Shown here piece after piece: positions 44,401 through 51,878 of a DNA stretch of 64,000 bases (its first letter is position 1; every line of letters starts with the position of its first letter). The DNA is from Paenibacillus paeoniae (GTDB lineage: Bacteria > Bacillota > Bacilli > Paenibacillales > Paenibacillaceae), in NCBI RefSeq assembly GCF_003388735.1, contig NZ_QUBQ01000006.1, positions 62,001 to 126,000 of the forward strand, written 5' to 3'. Made by a program: the position numbers and the translations under genes. A model generated the notes under the pieces. The model saw only the letters and a program-made list of their open reading frames with translations, was not told where the DNA came from and ran no database searches.

Positions 44401-44805
44401 CTGATTGTAGAAGTATATCGCCGCATTCGCTCCGTCGCCTGCAATCAATGGTTTGGCCCCTTCGCCATATTTGTCAATTGCGATAGGTTGACCGTCGCTT
44501 CCCGAGCCCTGCGGGCTTAGCGTACCTGACCAGATGCCGCCCGCCTTGAATAAAATCGCATCCCCCGGTTCAAATACGGTGCCACTCACCTTGCTCAGCG
44601 TCTGCCACGCCGCAGCCGGACTTGTTCCCGCATTCGCATCGTCGCCGCCCAGATCGTCTACATAATAAACGGTTCCTGTTGCTATCCATGGCGATAGCTC
44701 CGCTTCATATGCGGTCGCTGCAGACGCCGCTGGCGCTAATCCTGCCGCAATCAACACCCATATAAGCAGCATGCCGATCAGTTTGTTCATTTTCATTCCA
44801 TTCAT
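41458..44805 (-). CDS. Secreted parallel beta-helix protein with carbohydrate-binding modules
   Basis: This 1,115-residue exported protein has a signal peptide ending near ASAA. Residues about 40-520 form a right-handed beta-helix (repeated NNxI/V strands such as IENNMIYDIS and IQYNYSHNNAGG; the opening VYYVDDLGGDDANAG is common in PL/GH28-like proteins). A CBM4/9-like module follows at about 540-670 (NLLVNSGFEAGDFTGW). A DUF1349-like beta-sandwich lies at about 690-860, a Big_2 Ig domain at about 865-950, and a C-terminal F5/8 discoidin domain to the end. It should bind or cut a plant or microbial polysaccharide outside the cell. No catalytic residues could be assigned. The strong RBS AAGGAGG fixes the start. 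Confidence 0.88.
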   Translation of the reverse strand: MNGMKMNKLIGMLLIWVLIAAGLAPAASAATAYEAELSPWIATGTVYYVDDLGGDDANAGTSPAAAWQTLSKVSGTVFEPGDAILFKAGGIWSGTLSPQGSGSDGQPIAIDKYGEGAKPLIAGDGANAAIYFYNQEYWEVRNLEITNNAETAGQRRGIHVSGDSGNDWNNMREYKHFVFEYLDIHSVKGQQGGGWHSGGIIVWGPGWNYAVSDVVVRHNKIYSLDSVGVYLNGATRGFSSNNRIENNMIYDISADGAILLNTTDGVIENNVVFDTHKRASGYHVPLWTWGTKDAVIQYNEVFNTYPGGDAMAYDSDFNSSGTIIQYNYSHNNAGGFVLTINDGTNPNNFNKDTVIRYNISQNDHHTIFTFGGPIENTLVHNNTVYIPEHSSARVFASGEWGGYAKDTYFYNNLIVNYGSGGYSFGQSTNNVFDSNLFYGNHPANVLAMDTNKITSDPQLSSPGSATIGRDTTAGYQLLQGSPAIGAGRIIQANGGKDYWGNPVPASANPNIGAYEGPGLDPNNLPTLPPSPEEANLLVNSGFEAGDFTGWSYYYNGAAIVDSERRTGDYAAKLTNAGSGVEQTVTGLKPNTMYILSGYGKRTNNGSAVLGVKNYGDGFMDVHMNSSNYTWRNLAFRTGDTNTSATIYLYKSSGTGEVYFDDLSLIEYGEVPGSTPVVLPPDPVFTEGTSDEFNTSTLDAQWNWIRENNANWSLTAQPGYMRIISEAGDIVDGQASAKNILLTGAPEGDWTIDTRMVGKPASQWSQGGLIVYENDQSYFRLTRLYGTGNQFQFTKQINTVREHVEVPDTLESTVSYLRIVKQGNTYSGYYSADGVIYTQVWTTQTADLTDLKIGLIVCAGTGLAAGFDYFHITPAGTNPPQPTPVTGVALDPAELSMEVGETAVLSATVTPINATNKVVTWSSDNPAVVMANANGTITAMGIGSAVISVTTADGAKTDTSVVQVVPQSPPQAKNIAHLADLSASSSHENGSFPPMLAVDGVKNQDASRWISNTALAGPHWLQLDWDTYYEISHVKVWSGFKGLIGRQIADFEIQYWDGSVWQTAASVTNNTQDGRFDQFVDLVFPAVTTNKVRMYITKGSAYDQVARLFEIEVWGK

Positions 44806-44901
44806 TCTTAAACCTCCTTCAAATTCGTATGAAGCTACCGCTGCTTGAACACCTTTCCCCTAAACCAGCAGAAAGTAACCGCTTTCATTTTTTCGCATCT
44901 G

Positions 44902-45999
44902 CTAGTTCACCTTTATGCGATCATACCTGCTTGCAATCTTGTTCACTTCAGCCTCACCCATTCGTTCGTCCAAATACGCAGCCAGCACGACATTTAGATA
45001 ATGCTTGCGGACATTGTCCTTCTGCTCTGCAAAGCTTCGATAGCCGCCTGCTTCCCTGTCAATGACAAGAGCCATAACGTATTGACCCGTTGCCCGGTCA
45101 TCCATAACGGGACTGATTCGCCCTGCTTCCTGGCCGCCAGCCAACCATTCATAGAGCTTAGGCAGAGACTTAAAGTAGTACCTTGCCGTATCATCATTGA
45201 ATGGCTCAATAGCCAACAGCACGCTGGGCCCGGCATCGCTTTCCTCCAGCTCTTTCACAATATCTTCAATCGATTCGGCCTGTTCCAATCGCTCCCTAAT
45301 GGCATTCATCATTACTTCAGCCTGCTGCTTCAGCTTGCCGTCGATCCGCTGCCCATCCTCCGTATAAGATACCTTGATGGAATGAAATCGTATGTTATCC
45401 TCCAGCTTAAACAACTCGTCCTTGATCTGCTCGTAATGCTGCATCAATTGCTCATCCTCTACCGCTAGTTCATCCTGGGACAGTTTCTCTCTCAACTCAT
45501 TCCAAATTCTACTGATATAAAACTCAGGGAAATTGGTTTCGTCGAACCGGATTGGACCGTACACCGGTTCTCTCGCCTCCTGAGCTGCCTTTCTGCGCGC
45601 ATTCTCCCGCTCCATCTCTGCAAGCAACTCATTATAGGATGACCCTTGAATAATGCCTTGAGATTCCGCAAGAATCAGTTGGAGCCTCAATCTTACGGCA
45701 GACTCAAGCGCCAATTCCTTTAACGTGTGCGCAGGCGTCTCTCCGCTGTAGTCGGTGTTCCAGAAATCGGTGTCCATTTCAGCTCCATATGTCCGCATGT
45801 AATAGTCGATAACAGCAGACCGCTGCTGATGAAGCGCCCGCGTGAACTCAGCAGCCGTAATCGGTTGACCGTTCACTTCGGCGACCGCAGCATCGTCGAA
45901 TAAAGCGCCTTTCCAGGTCATAAGCAACACGACTCCTATGATCAAACTTACTCCTGCCGCGATGGCGATCACCGTTAGCCGCGCTTTTGAACGATTCAT
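44902..45999 (-). CDS. Membrane-anchored SurA/PrsA-like foldase
   Basis: The protein has 365 residues and one N-terminal TM anchor (AIAAGVSLIIGVVLLMTW). A SurA-N-like chaperone segment (EVNGQPITAAEFTRALHQQ) is followed by a charged helical region with coiled-coil character. A C-terminal part recalls parvulin-type domains only loosely, and the canonical parvulin motif is absent. It may help fold the large beta-helix protein, which is encoded 96 bp downstream on the same strand. RBS GGGAGGGGG precedes the ATG. Confidence 0.75.
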   Translation of the reverse strand: MNRSKARLTVIAIAAGVSLIIGVVLLMTWKGALFDDAAVAEVNGQPITAAEFTRALHQQRSAVIDYYMRTYGAEMDTDFWNTDYSGETPAHTLKELALESAVRLRLQLILAESQGIIQGSSYNELLAEMERENARRKAAQEAREPVYGPIRFDETNFPEFYISRIWNELREKLSQDELAVEDEQLMQHYEQIKDELFKLEDNIRFHSIKVSYTEDGQRIDGKLKQQAEVMMNAIRERLEQAESIEDIVKELEESDAGPSVLLAIEPFNDDTARYYFKSLPKLYEWLAGGQEAGRISPVMDDRATGQYVMALVIDREAGGYRSFAEQKDNVRKHYLNVVLAAYLDERMGEAEVNKIASRYDRIKVN

Positions 46000-46122
46000 G
46001 ATGCCCCCTCCCTGTCTTCAAATGTTGAGCGTGAACGCTAAGCAGCATTCAAACAAATCGTAACCGTTTTCTTCTCTGCTCGTTAGAGGACAACGATGAC
46101 ATTTTACGGTATTCCTATGACT

Positions 46123-47166
46123 TCAAGACTTCCGTACATGGAGTGTATTCCCTTGATAAAACCCGCCTCTAAGCCGTACATGCTCATATGGCAGCAGCGG
46201 GTTCGCAATTCTTCGCAGCATGAGCTCGGCCGCCCGCTCCCCCGCTTCCCGGACAAGCAAATATGGACGTGTCATATCCGGAAAATAAGGATTGTCTTCG
46301 TTCTCCATCCCAACTAGTGAAAAGTGCTTCGGAATACCCAGGTTAAGAAAGCCGGCGGCGACGTACACCCATTCGGCCATACCTGGAATCGCGCTGATGA
46401 CGGCGGTATATTGACCGGAGGTTAATTTCTCCCGCAGCTTCTCCATCCACACGGCCCGATCTTCCGCCTCGATAGTGACATGCTCGCCTGGATCCGCTAA
46501 GCCACTCAACCCCAGCCTCTCCGCCGCAGCCACAAAAGCTTTCCATCTTAAGCGGAATCCCCGCAATGGCTCGATGGACCCAACGTACAATATGCGGCTA
46601 TGGCCGCAGCGGTACAACTCCTCCATCGATCGGTGAACTGCATATTCCACATCCCAAATCACACTATCCACCTCGGCTAAATCGGGCGGATAGTTAACAA
46701 GTACCTTGGGTATCTGCAGCTTCAGCAGCGAAGACTCCATCCACTCCGGTATAGCTGCGGTGAGAAACAAGCCGTCGGCATAAAACAAGCCATTCCTCTC
46801 CAGCCACTCATGGAAGTCCGCTCCCTCAGATAAGGAAGTCGGAATAAGTAGTGGATAGAGCGTATGTCCAAGCTCATTTAATCGAAACTGCACCCCCTCC
46901 AGCTGCTGCCGGTGAAAGATGGAATCTCCGATAATCAACATAGCGAATCGACGGGGCTTGGCGTTCGACCACGGAATTCTCTCTGCGTACATCCCAGCTT
47001 CCTGCTCCTTCGTCCGATACCCAAGCTCACGTGCCCGTTCGATAACGGTCTTGCGGGTTGTCTCCGACATGCCAGGCAGTCCCCGCAGCGCTTTGGATAC
47101 GGTATGGATCGTTAAGCCCAAATCATCAGCAATCGTTTGTAACGTAATCATTTTTTTTCGAGACAT
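46123..47166 (-). CDS. LacI-family transcriptional regulator
   Basis: The protein has 347 residues. The N-terminal HTH and hinge read TLQTIADDLGLTIHTVSKAL and ISMSETTRKTVIERARELGY-like segments. A periplasmic-binding-type ligand domain follows. It is divergent from an FAD oxidoreductase and separated from it by a perfect 12-bp inverted repeat, the likely operator for both. RBS AAGGAG. The ligand is probably a sugar from the adjoining polysaccharide locus. Confidence 0.9.
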   Translation of the reverse strand: MSRKKMITLQTIADDLGLTIHTVSKALRGLPGMSETTRKTVIERARELGYRTKEQEAGMYAERIPWSNAKPRRFAMLIIGDSIFHRQQLEGVQFRLNELGHTLYPLLIPTSLSEGADFHEWLERNGLFYADGLFLTAAIPEWMESSLLKLQIPKVLVNYPPDLAEVDSVIWDVEYAVHRSMEELYRCGHSRILYVGSIEPLRGFRLRWKAFVAAAERLGLSGLADPGEHVTIEAEDRAVWMEKLREKLTSGQYTAVISAIPGMAEWVYVAAGFLNLGIPKHFSLVGMENEDNPYFPDMTRPYLLVREAGERAAELMLRRIANPLLPYEHVRLRGGFYQGNTLHVRKS

Positions 47167-47209
47167 GACTGGCTCCTTCGATGTGAGCGAATTTTTTATA
47201 ATTGTAACA

Positions 47210-47239
47210 AAAATGAAACTTTAATCTAAGTTTCATTTT
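47210..47239. promoter_or_regulatory. Perfect 12-bp inverted repeat, candidate LacI-type operator
   Basis: AAAATGAAACTT (47210-47221), spacer TAATCT, AAGTTTCATTTT (47228-47239). It lies in the divergent interval between the LacI gene and the FAD oxidoreductase. Confidence 0.75.
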
Positions 47240-47293
47240 CCCTACAATAAAGGTCATCAAAGCAGAATGACAACTCGAAGGGAGAATGGAAGC

Positions 47294-48544
47294 ATGCCAA
47301 ACCGTGAAATTTCATTGCAGCGAACCGTCACCGTCCAAGATACAGCCGATGTTATCGTCGTCGGAGGAGGTCCCGCAGGAACAGCTGCGGCCATCAGCGC
47401 CGCACGTTGCGGACGTAAAACAATACTATTGGAACATTCGGGGCAATTAGGGGGAATGGGGACACTTGGGAATGTCAGCGTCTTTATGGGAGTGGGGAAC
47501 GTAACCGGTATTTATCGTGAAATCATAGCGGAGTTTCTTCCCGCCGCGCTGCCGAGTTCGCATCATGAGTCGATCTGGCCCCAATATTCACCTTTCGAGC
47601 TGCGCCATTATTTGAATCAAAAGCTGGAGAAAGAAGGCATCAACGTCTATTATCATACCAGCTTCGTTTCCGCTCTCATGAGCGGGAACCGGGTAACTGG
47701 CGTCGTCGCCAATACGCGGGAAGGTCTCCGGGCGTTCGAAGGCAGCGTCGTGATTGATTGTACGGGGGATGCAAGAGTTGCCTCGGAGGCCGGCGTGCCC
47801 ACACACTCGGGGCGTGACGAAGACGGACTGACACAGCCAATGACGCTGATGTTCATGATGCAGGATACTGGAAAGCCGGTACGCCAATATTTACCCGATG
47901 ATTGTTATAAGTACGAATCGGTCTCCGATCTTCCGCAAGGCCGCCATCTCTATTGGGGCGGTATGGGCAATGGTACGCTGCTCGTCAATATGACGCGTGT
48001 CAAGGGCAACGGGGCCACAATCGAGGATATCAATTATGCGGAGAAGGAAGCGTTGCGCCAGGTATTCTCCGTCGCCAATTACTTGCAGCGCAACAACCAC
48101 GGCAACTATATCCTCTCCCACGTGCCGGGCCAGGTCGGCGTTCGAGAAACGAATCAGATCGAAGGAAGGTATACGCTGACGGAGGACGACCTGACCAGCG
48201 GCCGTCGGTTCGAGGATGTCGTAGCACAAACAAATTACGAGATTGATATTCACAACCCTACCGGCGGAGCCAATACGGACGAACGCAAGCTAGACGGCTA
48301 TGATATCCCTTACCGCTGTATGCTGCCCGCCAACGTCGAAGGATTAATCGTAGCCGGCCGCAGCATATCTGCCACTCACGTGGCTATGTCATCTATGCGC
48401 GTGCAAGCCACCTGCTTCGCCCTTGGGCAGGCAGCCGGCACCGCCGCTGCTCTGGCTATTGAAGAGAAGGTTTCCGTTGCCAGCATCTCCATTCCGCGGC
48501 TTCATGAGCAGTTGGCCGCTCAAGGCGTTTTAATTGTCCAATAA
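47294..48544 (+). CDS. FAD-dependent oxidoreductase
   Basis: The protein has 416 residues. The dinucleotide-binding loop DVIVVGGGPAGTAAAISAA lies near residue 20, followed by LLEHSGQLGGMGTLGNVS. The C-terminal FAD motif is LIVAGRSISATHVAMSSMR with AAGTAAALA. This is the FAD_oxidored (PF12831-type) family often found with polysaccharide utilisation genes. It has no signal peptide. The chosen ATG at 47294 follows AAGGGAG by nine bases; an earlier ATG at 47267 has no RBS. Its expression is probably controlled by the divergent LacI protein. The substrate is unknown. Confidence 0.87.
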   Translation: MPNREISLQRTVTVQDTADVIVVGGGPAGTAAAISAARCGRKTILLEHSGQLGGMGTLGNVSVFMGVGNVTGIYREIIAEFLPAALPSSHHESIWPQYSPFELRHYLNQKLEKEGINVYYHTSFVSALMSGNRVTGVVANTREGLRAFEGSVVIDCTGDARVASEAGVPTHSGRDEDGLTQPMTLMFMMQDTGKPVRQYLPDDCYKYESVSDLPQGRHLYWGGMGNGTLLVNMTRVKGNGATIEDINYAEKEALRQVFSVANYLQRNNHGNYILSHVPGQVGVRETNQIEGRYTLTEDDLTSGRRFEDVVAQTNYEIDIHNPTGGANTDERKLDGYDIPYRCMLPANVEGLIVAGRSISATHVAMSSMRVQATCFALGQAAGTAAALAIEEKVSVASISIPRLHEQLAAQGVLIVQ

Positions 48545-48560
48545 GATAGGGTTGATACGT

Positions 48561-48592
48561 AGAAAAAGCGACCGGCTGCGGTCGCTTTTTCT
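48561..48592 (+). terminator. Terminator after the FAD oxidoreductase gene
   Basis: AGAAAAAGCGACCG pairs with CGGTCGCTTTTTCT over a four-base loop. T and A runs flank the stem. Confidence 0.88.
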
Positions 48593-48746
48593 AATTGTTA
48601 ACGCTAAGCTCCAGATTGCTGCATTCTGTAGTTCCATTACTCAGGCTAATGAAGTTGAATTTGCAAAATGGCAGTCGATTAGCCCGCTGTTGCCCTTCCA
48701 GTGAGCGGTTATTAGAGATATTTCGATAAAAAAAACATCTTTCTAT

Positions 48747-48775
48747 TGTAATTGAGAATGATTATCATTTATAAT
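48747..48775 (+). promoter_or_regulatory. Promoter overlapping a Fur box
   Basis: TGAGAATGATTATCATTTA (48753-48771) matches most of the Fur consensus. It lies between a TTGTAA-like -35 (48746-48751) and TATAAT (48770-48775), upstream of the AraC gene. Iron-replete repression is expected. Confidence 0.75.
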
Positions 48776-48831
48776 GAATAGTAGTTTGTTGCCGTTAGGC
48801 TGACATGTTTAGAAGGGAATGAACGGGCTCA

Positions 48832-50790
48832 ATGAAAATGAGTGATCACCTATTGCTATGGAATCAAGCCTCGATCAAAGTGGTAGATGTGCGTCACACT
48901 ATCATGGAGCCAGGAGATGAGCTGCGATCCTATCGGTTGCCTGCCAGCACCTTTGTTTATACGATTCGCGGCAGTGCGCAGATGTGGATGGATGGTAATG
49001 CAAGCTTCGTAGATCGGTTTCATGTGCTGCATGGCGGCAAGGGGATGTGTTTGGATATTGCCGCCCAGGATTTTTTCGAATATTATATGATTTTTTATAA
49101 AGCCACTCTGGCTTTGCCTGCACGTCAGCCATTGGTGAAGCTAATGGAGACGAACAACCCATTCCAATTGCAATATAGCTTTGCGCCAGGTGATCCGATT
49201 CCCTTATATCATCGAATGGAACGGATGGAGAGTGAATGGCTGCAGCCGAGCCTGCTGGAGAAATTGCATATAAAAATCTTATTCTATCAATTTGTACATG
49301 AGCTTCTAAGTCAGATGAGCAAACAAGGCATTCAAGGCAAAAAGGTCGATCTTGTCTCGCAGGCGATGCGCTACCTTCAGGAGCATTATGCGGATCGTGT
49401 CACACTCGACGAGCTTGCCGAGCTGCTAGATTGCAGCGTGAGTTACTTGTCGCGGAAGTTTAAGCAGACTGTTGGGAAGAGCCCCATCGACTATATGATT
49501 GCGCTTCGTATCGACAAGGCAAAAGAGCTTCTGCTGAATACCGATGCCACGCTGCAAGAAATTGCGGAGAGCGTGGGCTTCTCTGATGACAGTTATTTTA
49601 ATCGGATGTTCAAAAAGCAGGTGGGCCTATCTCTAGGTCAATTTAAAGCAAAGGTTCAAAATAATCCTGCCGATCGTTCAAGATATGCAATTGTCCCAAG
49701 CAGACTCAGACGTTATAGTGGTAATGGTTATGAAAATCATTATCAATACAAGAAAGTGGGAAGATCATCTATGTACAGCGGAAAAAGAACACCGATGGCT
49801 GCATCATTATTGCTTTGTATGATTTTGTTGCTTAGCGCTTGCTCAACAGGTACGTCAAATACGAATTCGGCTAATGGCGGCTCTACTCCAACGAGCACCA
49901 CTGTCTCGACTCCTGCCCCCTCTCCAACGGATGCGGCGGCCGAAGCACCGCGCGTTATTAAGCACGCAATGGGAGAAACAACGCTAACAGGCACGCCTGA
50001 GCGTGTCGTTATCCTTACGAACGAAGGCACAGAAGCACTTCTTGCCGTAGGCATTACACCAATCGGAGCTGTCCAATCCTGGATTGGCGATCCATGGTAT
50101 GACCATATCAAGGATGACATGCAAGAGGTAACAGCAGTCGGCGACGAGCTGCAGCCGAATATTGAATTGATCGCCAGCCTGAAGCCGGATCTGATTATCG
50201 GAAACAAGGTTAGACAAGACAAGATCTATGAGCAATTAAATCAGATCGCTCCAACCGTTTTTGCCGAGGACTTAGGCGGAGATTGGAAAGTCAACTTCAA
50301 GCTGTATATGGAAGCTGTCAATAAGACTGATGAGGGCCAGAAGGCTATGGAAGAGTTTGATCAACGAATTGCCGAAGTGAAAGCCAAAATTGGCGACAAA
50401 GCGGACACCAAAGTATCCGTAGCCCGCTTCTCGGCTTCTCAGGTCCGGATTTATCAGAAGCAAACGTTCTCCGGCGTACTCTTGAACGATCTTGGCTTCG
50501 CACGTCCGGAATCACAAGACAAGGATTCCTTCATTGAAATCATGTCCAAAGAAACCATTCCTAGCATGGACGGAGACGTCTTGTTCTACTTTGTTACAGA
50601 AGCAGCCGGCAAGTCGGATGCTGCCAAAGTAGTCGAAGAGTGGATGAATGATCCCCTGTTCAAAAAGTTAAATGTCGTGCAAAACAATAAAGTCGTTCAA
50701 GTGGATGAAGCTATCTGGAATACGGCAGGCGGCTACAAAGCTGCAAACCTGCTGCTTGATGAGATCGTTGCCTATTTTGACATCAAGTAA
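48832..50790 (+). CDS. AraC regulator reading through into an iron-siderophore binding protein
   Basis: The open frame is 652 codons. Residues about 1-150 form a cupin-like ligand domain. Residues 185-282 form a two-helix-turn-helix AraC domain (LDELAELLDCSVSYLSRKFK and IAESVGFSDDSYFNRMFKKQ). A 30-residue linker follows, then at Met314 a complete lipoprotein signal peptide and a ferrichrome-type binding fold. The DNA encoding the linker contains a TTGTCC-17-TATAGT promoter and a 16/19 Fur box, which suggests it was an intergenic region and that the AraC stop codon has been lost. A cytoplasmic regulator joined to a lipobox is otherwise hard to explain. It could still make a true fusion, as in Btr-like proteins, but Btr lacks a lipobox. 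Confidence 0.8.
   Translation: MKMSDHLLLWNQASIKVVDVRHTIMEPGDELRSYRLPASTFVYTIRGSAQMWMDGNASFVDRFHVLHGGKGMCLDIAAQDFFEYYMIFYKATLALPARQPLVKLMETNNPFQLQYSFAPGDPIPLYHRMERMESEWLQPSLLEKLHIKILFYQFVHELLSQMSKQGIQGKKVDLVSQAMRYLQEHYADRVTLDELAELLDCSVSYLSRKFKQTVGKSPIDYMIALRIDKAKELLLNTDATLQEIAESVGFSDDSYFNRMFKKQVGLSLGQFKAKVQNNPADRSRYAIVPSRLRRYSGNGYENHYQYKKVGRSSMYSGKRTPMAASLLLCMILLLSACSTGTSNTNSANGGSTPTSTTVSTPAPSPTDAAAEAPRVIKHAMGETTLTGTPERVVILTNEGTEALLAVGITPIGAVQSWIGDPWYDHIKDDMQEVTAVGDELQPNIELIASLKPDLIIGNKVRQDKIYEQLNQIAPTVFAEDLGGDWKVNFKLYMEAVNKTDEGQKAMEEFDQRIAEVKAKIGDKADTKVSVARFSASQVRIYQKQTFSGVLLNDLGFARPESQDKDSFIEIMSKETIPSMDGDVLFYFVTEAAGKSDAAKVVEEWMNDPLFKKLNVVQNNKVVQVDEAIWNTAGGYKAANLLLDEIVAYFDIK
49691..49744 (+). 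promoter_or_regulatory. Promoter and Fur box inside the AraC-receptor frame
   Basis: TTGTCC (49691-49696), 17 bp and TATAGT (49714-49719), then GGTTATGAAAATCATTATC (49726-49744), 16 of 19 positions identical to GATAATGATAATCATTATC. It lies 26 bp before an ATG that starts a lipoprotein signal peptide. Confidence 0.7.
49771..50790 (+). CDS. Iron-siderophore ABC transporter binding lipoprotein
   Basis: From the internal ATG at 49771 the product has 339 residues: a signal peptide with lipobox LSAC, a Ser/Thr/Pro linker, then the FhuD/FepB-type fold (HAMGETTLTGTPERVVILTNEG, LKPDLIIGNKVRQ, and the C-terminal end EIVAYFDIK). It captures an Fe(III)-siderophore for the FecCD permeases that follow. 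Its own promoter and Fur box lie just upstream, so this is probably the main form made. The RBS (GGGAAGA) is weak. Confidence 0.85.
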   Translation: MYSGKRTPMAASLLLCMILLLSACSTGTSNTNSANGGSTPTSTTVSTPAPSPTDAAAEAPRVIKHAMGETTLTGTPERVVILTNEGTEALLAVGITPIGAVQSWIGDPWYDHIKDDMQEVTAVGDELQPNIELIASLKPDLIIGNKVRQDKIYEQLNQIAPTVFAEDLGGDWKVNFKLYMEAVNKTDEGQKAMEEFDQRIAEVKAKIGDKADTKVSVARFSASQVRIYQKQTFSGVLLNDLGFARPESQDKDSFIEIMSKETIPSMDGDVLFYFVTEAAGKSDAAKVVEEWMNDPLFKKLNVVQNNKVVQVDEAIWNTAGGYKAANLLLDEIVAYFDIK

Positions 50791-50808
50791 TTTGGCATAA
50801 GGGATACG

Positions 50809-50845
50809 CAAGCTGACGTCGTCATTACGAGACGTCAGCTTGTTT
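50809..50845 (+). terminator. Intercistronic hairpin before the FecCD genes
   Basis: The perfect arms CAAGCTGACGTC and GACGTCAGCTTG enclose a ten-base loop and are followed only by TTTCT. It is likely a partial terminator that keeps the receptor more abundant than the permeases. Confidence 0.65.
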
Positions 50846-50867
50846 CTGATGAAAGGAATGAATTCAT

Positions 50868-51878
50868 ATGGCTTTAGGGCTGCACAGCCGCAGAAGTAAG
50901 CAGGCGGGTTTGATTATTGGCTTCCTGCTGCTGCTCGCCGGCATGCTTGCCAGCGTTTTGTACGGCATCCATACCTTTGAGATCAGAGATGTATGGCTGG
51001 CCTATACCCAATTCGACGGTTCCGACGCTCACATTATCATTACGAATACACGGATGCCTCGTGCTCTCATTGCAGCAGCCGTAGGAGGAAGCCTCGCTAT
51101 TGCGGGAGCCATTATGCAGGTGCTGACTAGGAACCCATTAGCCTCACCCTCCATTTTCGGTATTAATGCAGGCGCTGTATTGTTTATCGTAATTGCGCTG
51201 GCCGTTCTCGGTTCTTCGCTGACGATGAGCGGAATGGTTTGGATCGCCTTGGCAGGCGCAGCAGTCACTTCGCTGCTTGTGTTCACCCTTGGCTTCCAGG
51301 GCAGAAGCGGCTTTGAGCCGATCAGGCTTACACTGGCCGGTGCATCCGTTGCGGCCTTTGCTTCGTCCATGACTTCCGGCATTATGCTAGTAAATAAACA
51401 ATCGCTTGAGGCTGCCTTGTTTTGGATGATTGGTTCGGTGGCAGACAGACAAATTAATCATTTGCTCATTGTGCTGCCTTATCTCGTTATCGGCTGGATC
51501 TTATCGCTATTGCTGTCGGGCTCATTTAATGTGATGGCGCTTGGTGATGACAGTGCCAAAAGTTTGGGACAGCGGATGGGGCTCATCCGGGGGCTATCTG
51601 TAATTGCCGTTGTTTTACTGGCAGGCAGCTCAGTCGCCACCGCTGGTCCTATCGCCTTCATCGGCTTAATTGTGCCGCATCTTTGCCGGTATCTCGTAGG
51701 CAACGATTATCGCTGGCTGCTGCCCTATTGTGCATTAACGGGGGGTCTTCTACTCGTATGTGCTGATCTTGTTTCGCGTTTCATCCTTATGCCCAAGGAA
51801 GTTCCGGTCGGCGTGGCAACCGCACTTGTTGGCGTGCCATTCCTGATTCATGTGGCGAGAAGGAGGCAGCATGCATAA
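50868..51878 (+). CDS. FecCD-family iron-siderophore permease
   Basis: The protein has 336 residues and about nine TM helices. The signature ITNTRMPRALIAAAVGGSLA, then TRNPLASPSIFGINAGA, and GPIAFIGLIVPHLCRYLVG are typical of BtuC/FecCD permeases. It forms half of the channel. Its stop overlaps the start of the next permease. Confidence 0.94.
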   Translation: MALGLHSRRSKQAGLIIGFLLLLAGMLASVLYGIHTFEIRDVWLAYTQFDGSDAHIIITNTRMPRALIAAAVGGSLAIAGAIMQVLTRNPLASPSIFGINAGAVLFIVIALAVLGSSLTMSGMVWIALAGAAVTSLLVFTLGFQGRSGFEPIRLTLAGASVAAFASSMTSGIMLVNKQSLEAALFWMIGSVADRQINHLLIVLPYLVIGWILSLLLSGSFNVMALGDDSAKSLGQRMGLIRGLSVIAVVLLAGSSVATAGPIAFIGLIVPHLCRYLVGNDYRWLLPYCALTGGLLLVCADLVSRFILMPKEVPVGVATALVGVPFLIHVARRRQHA

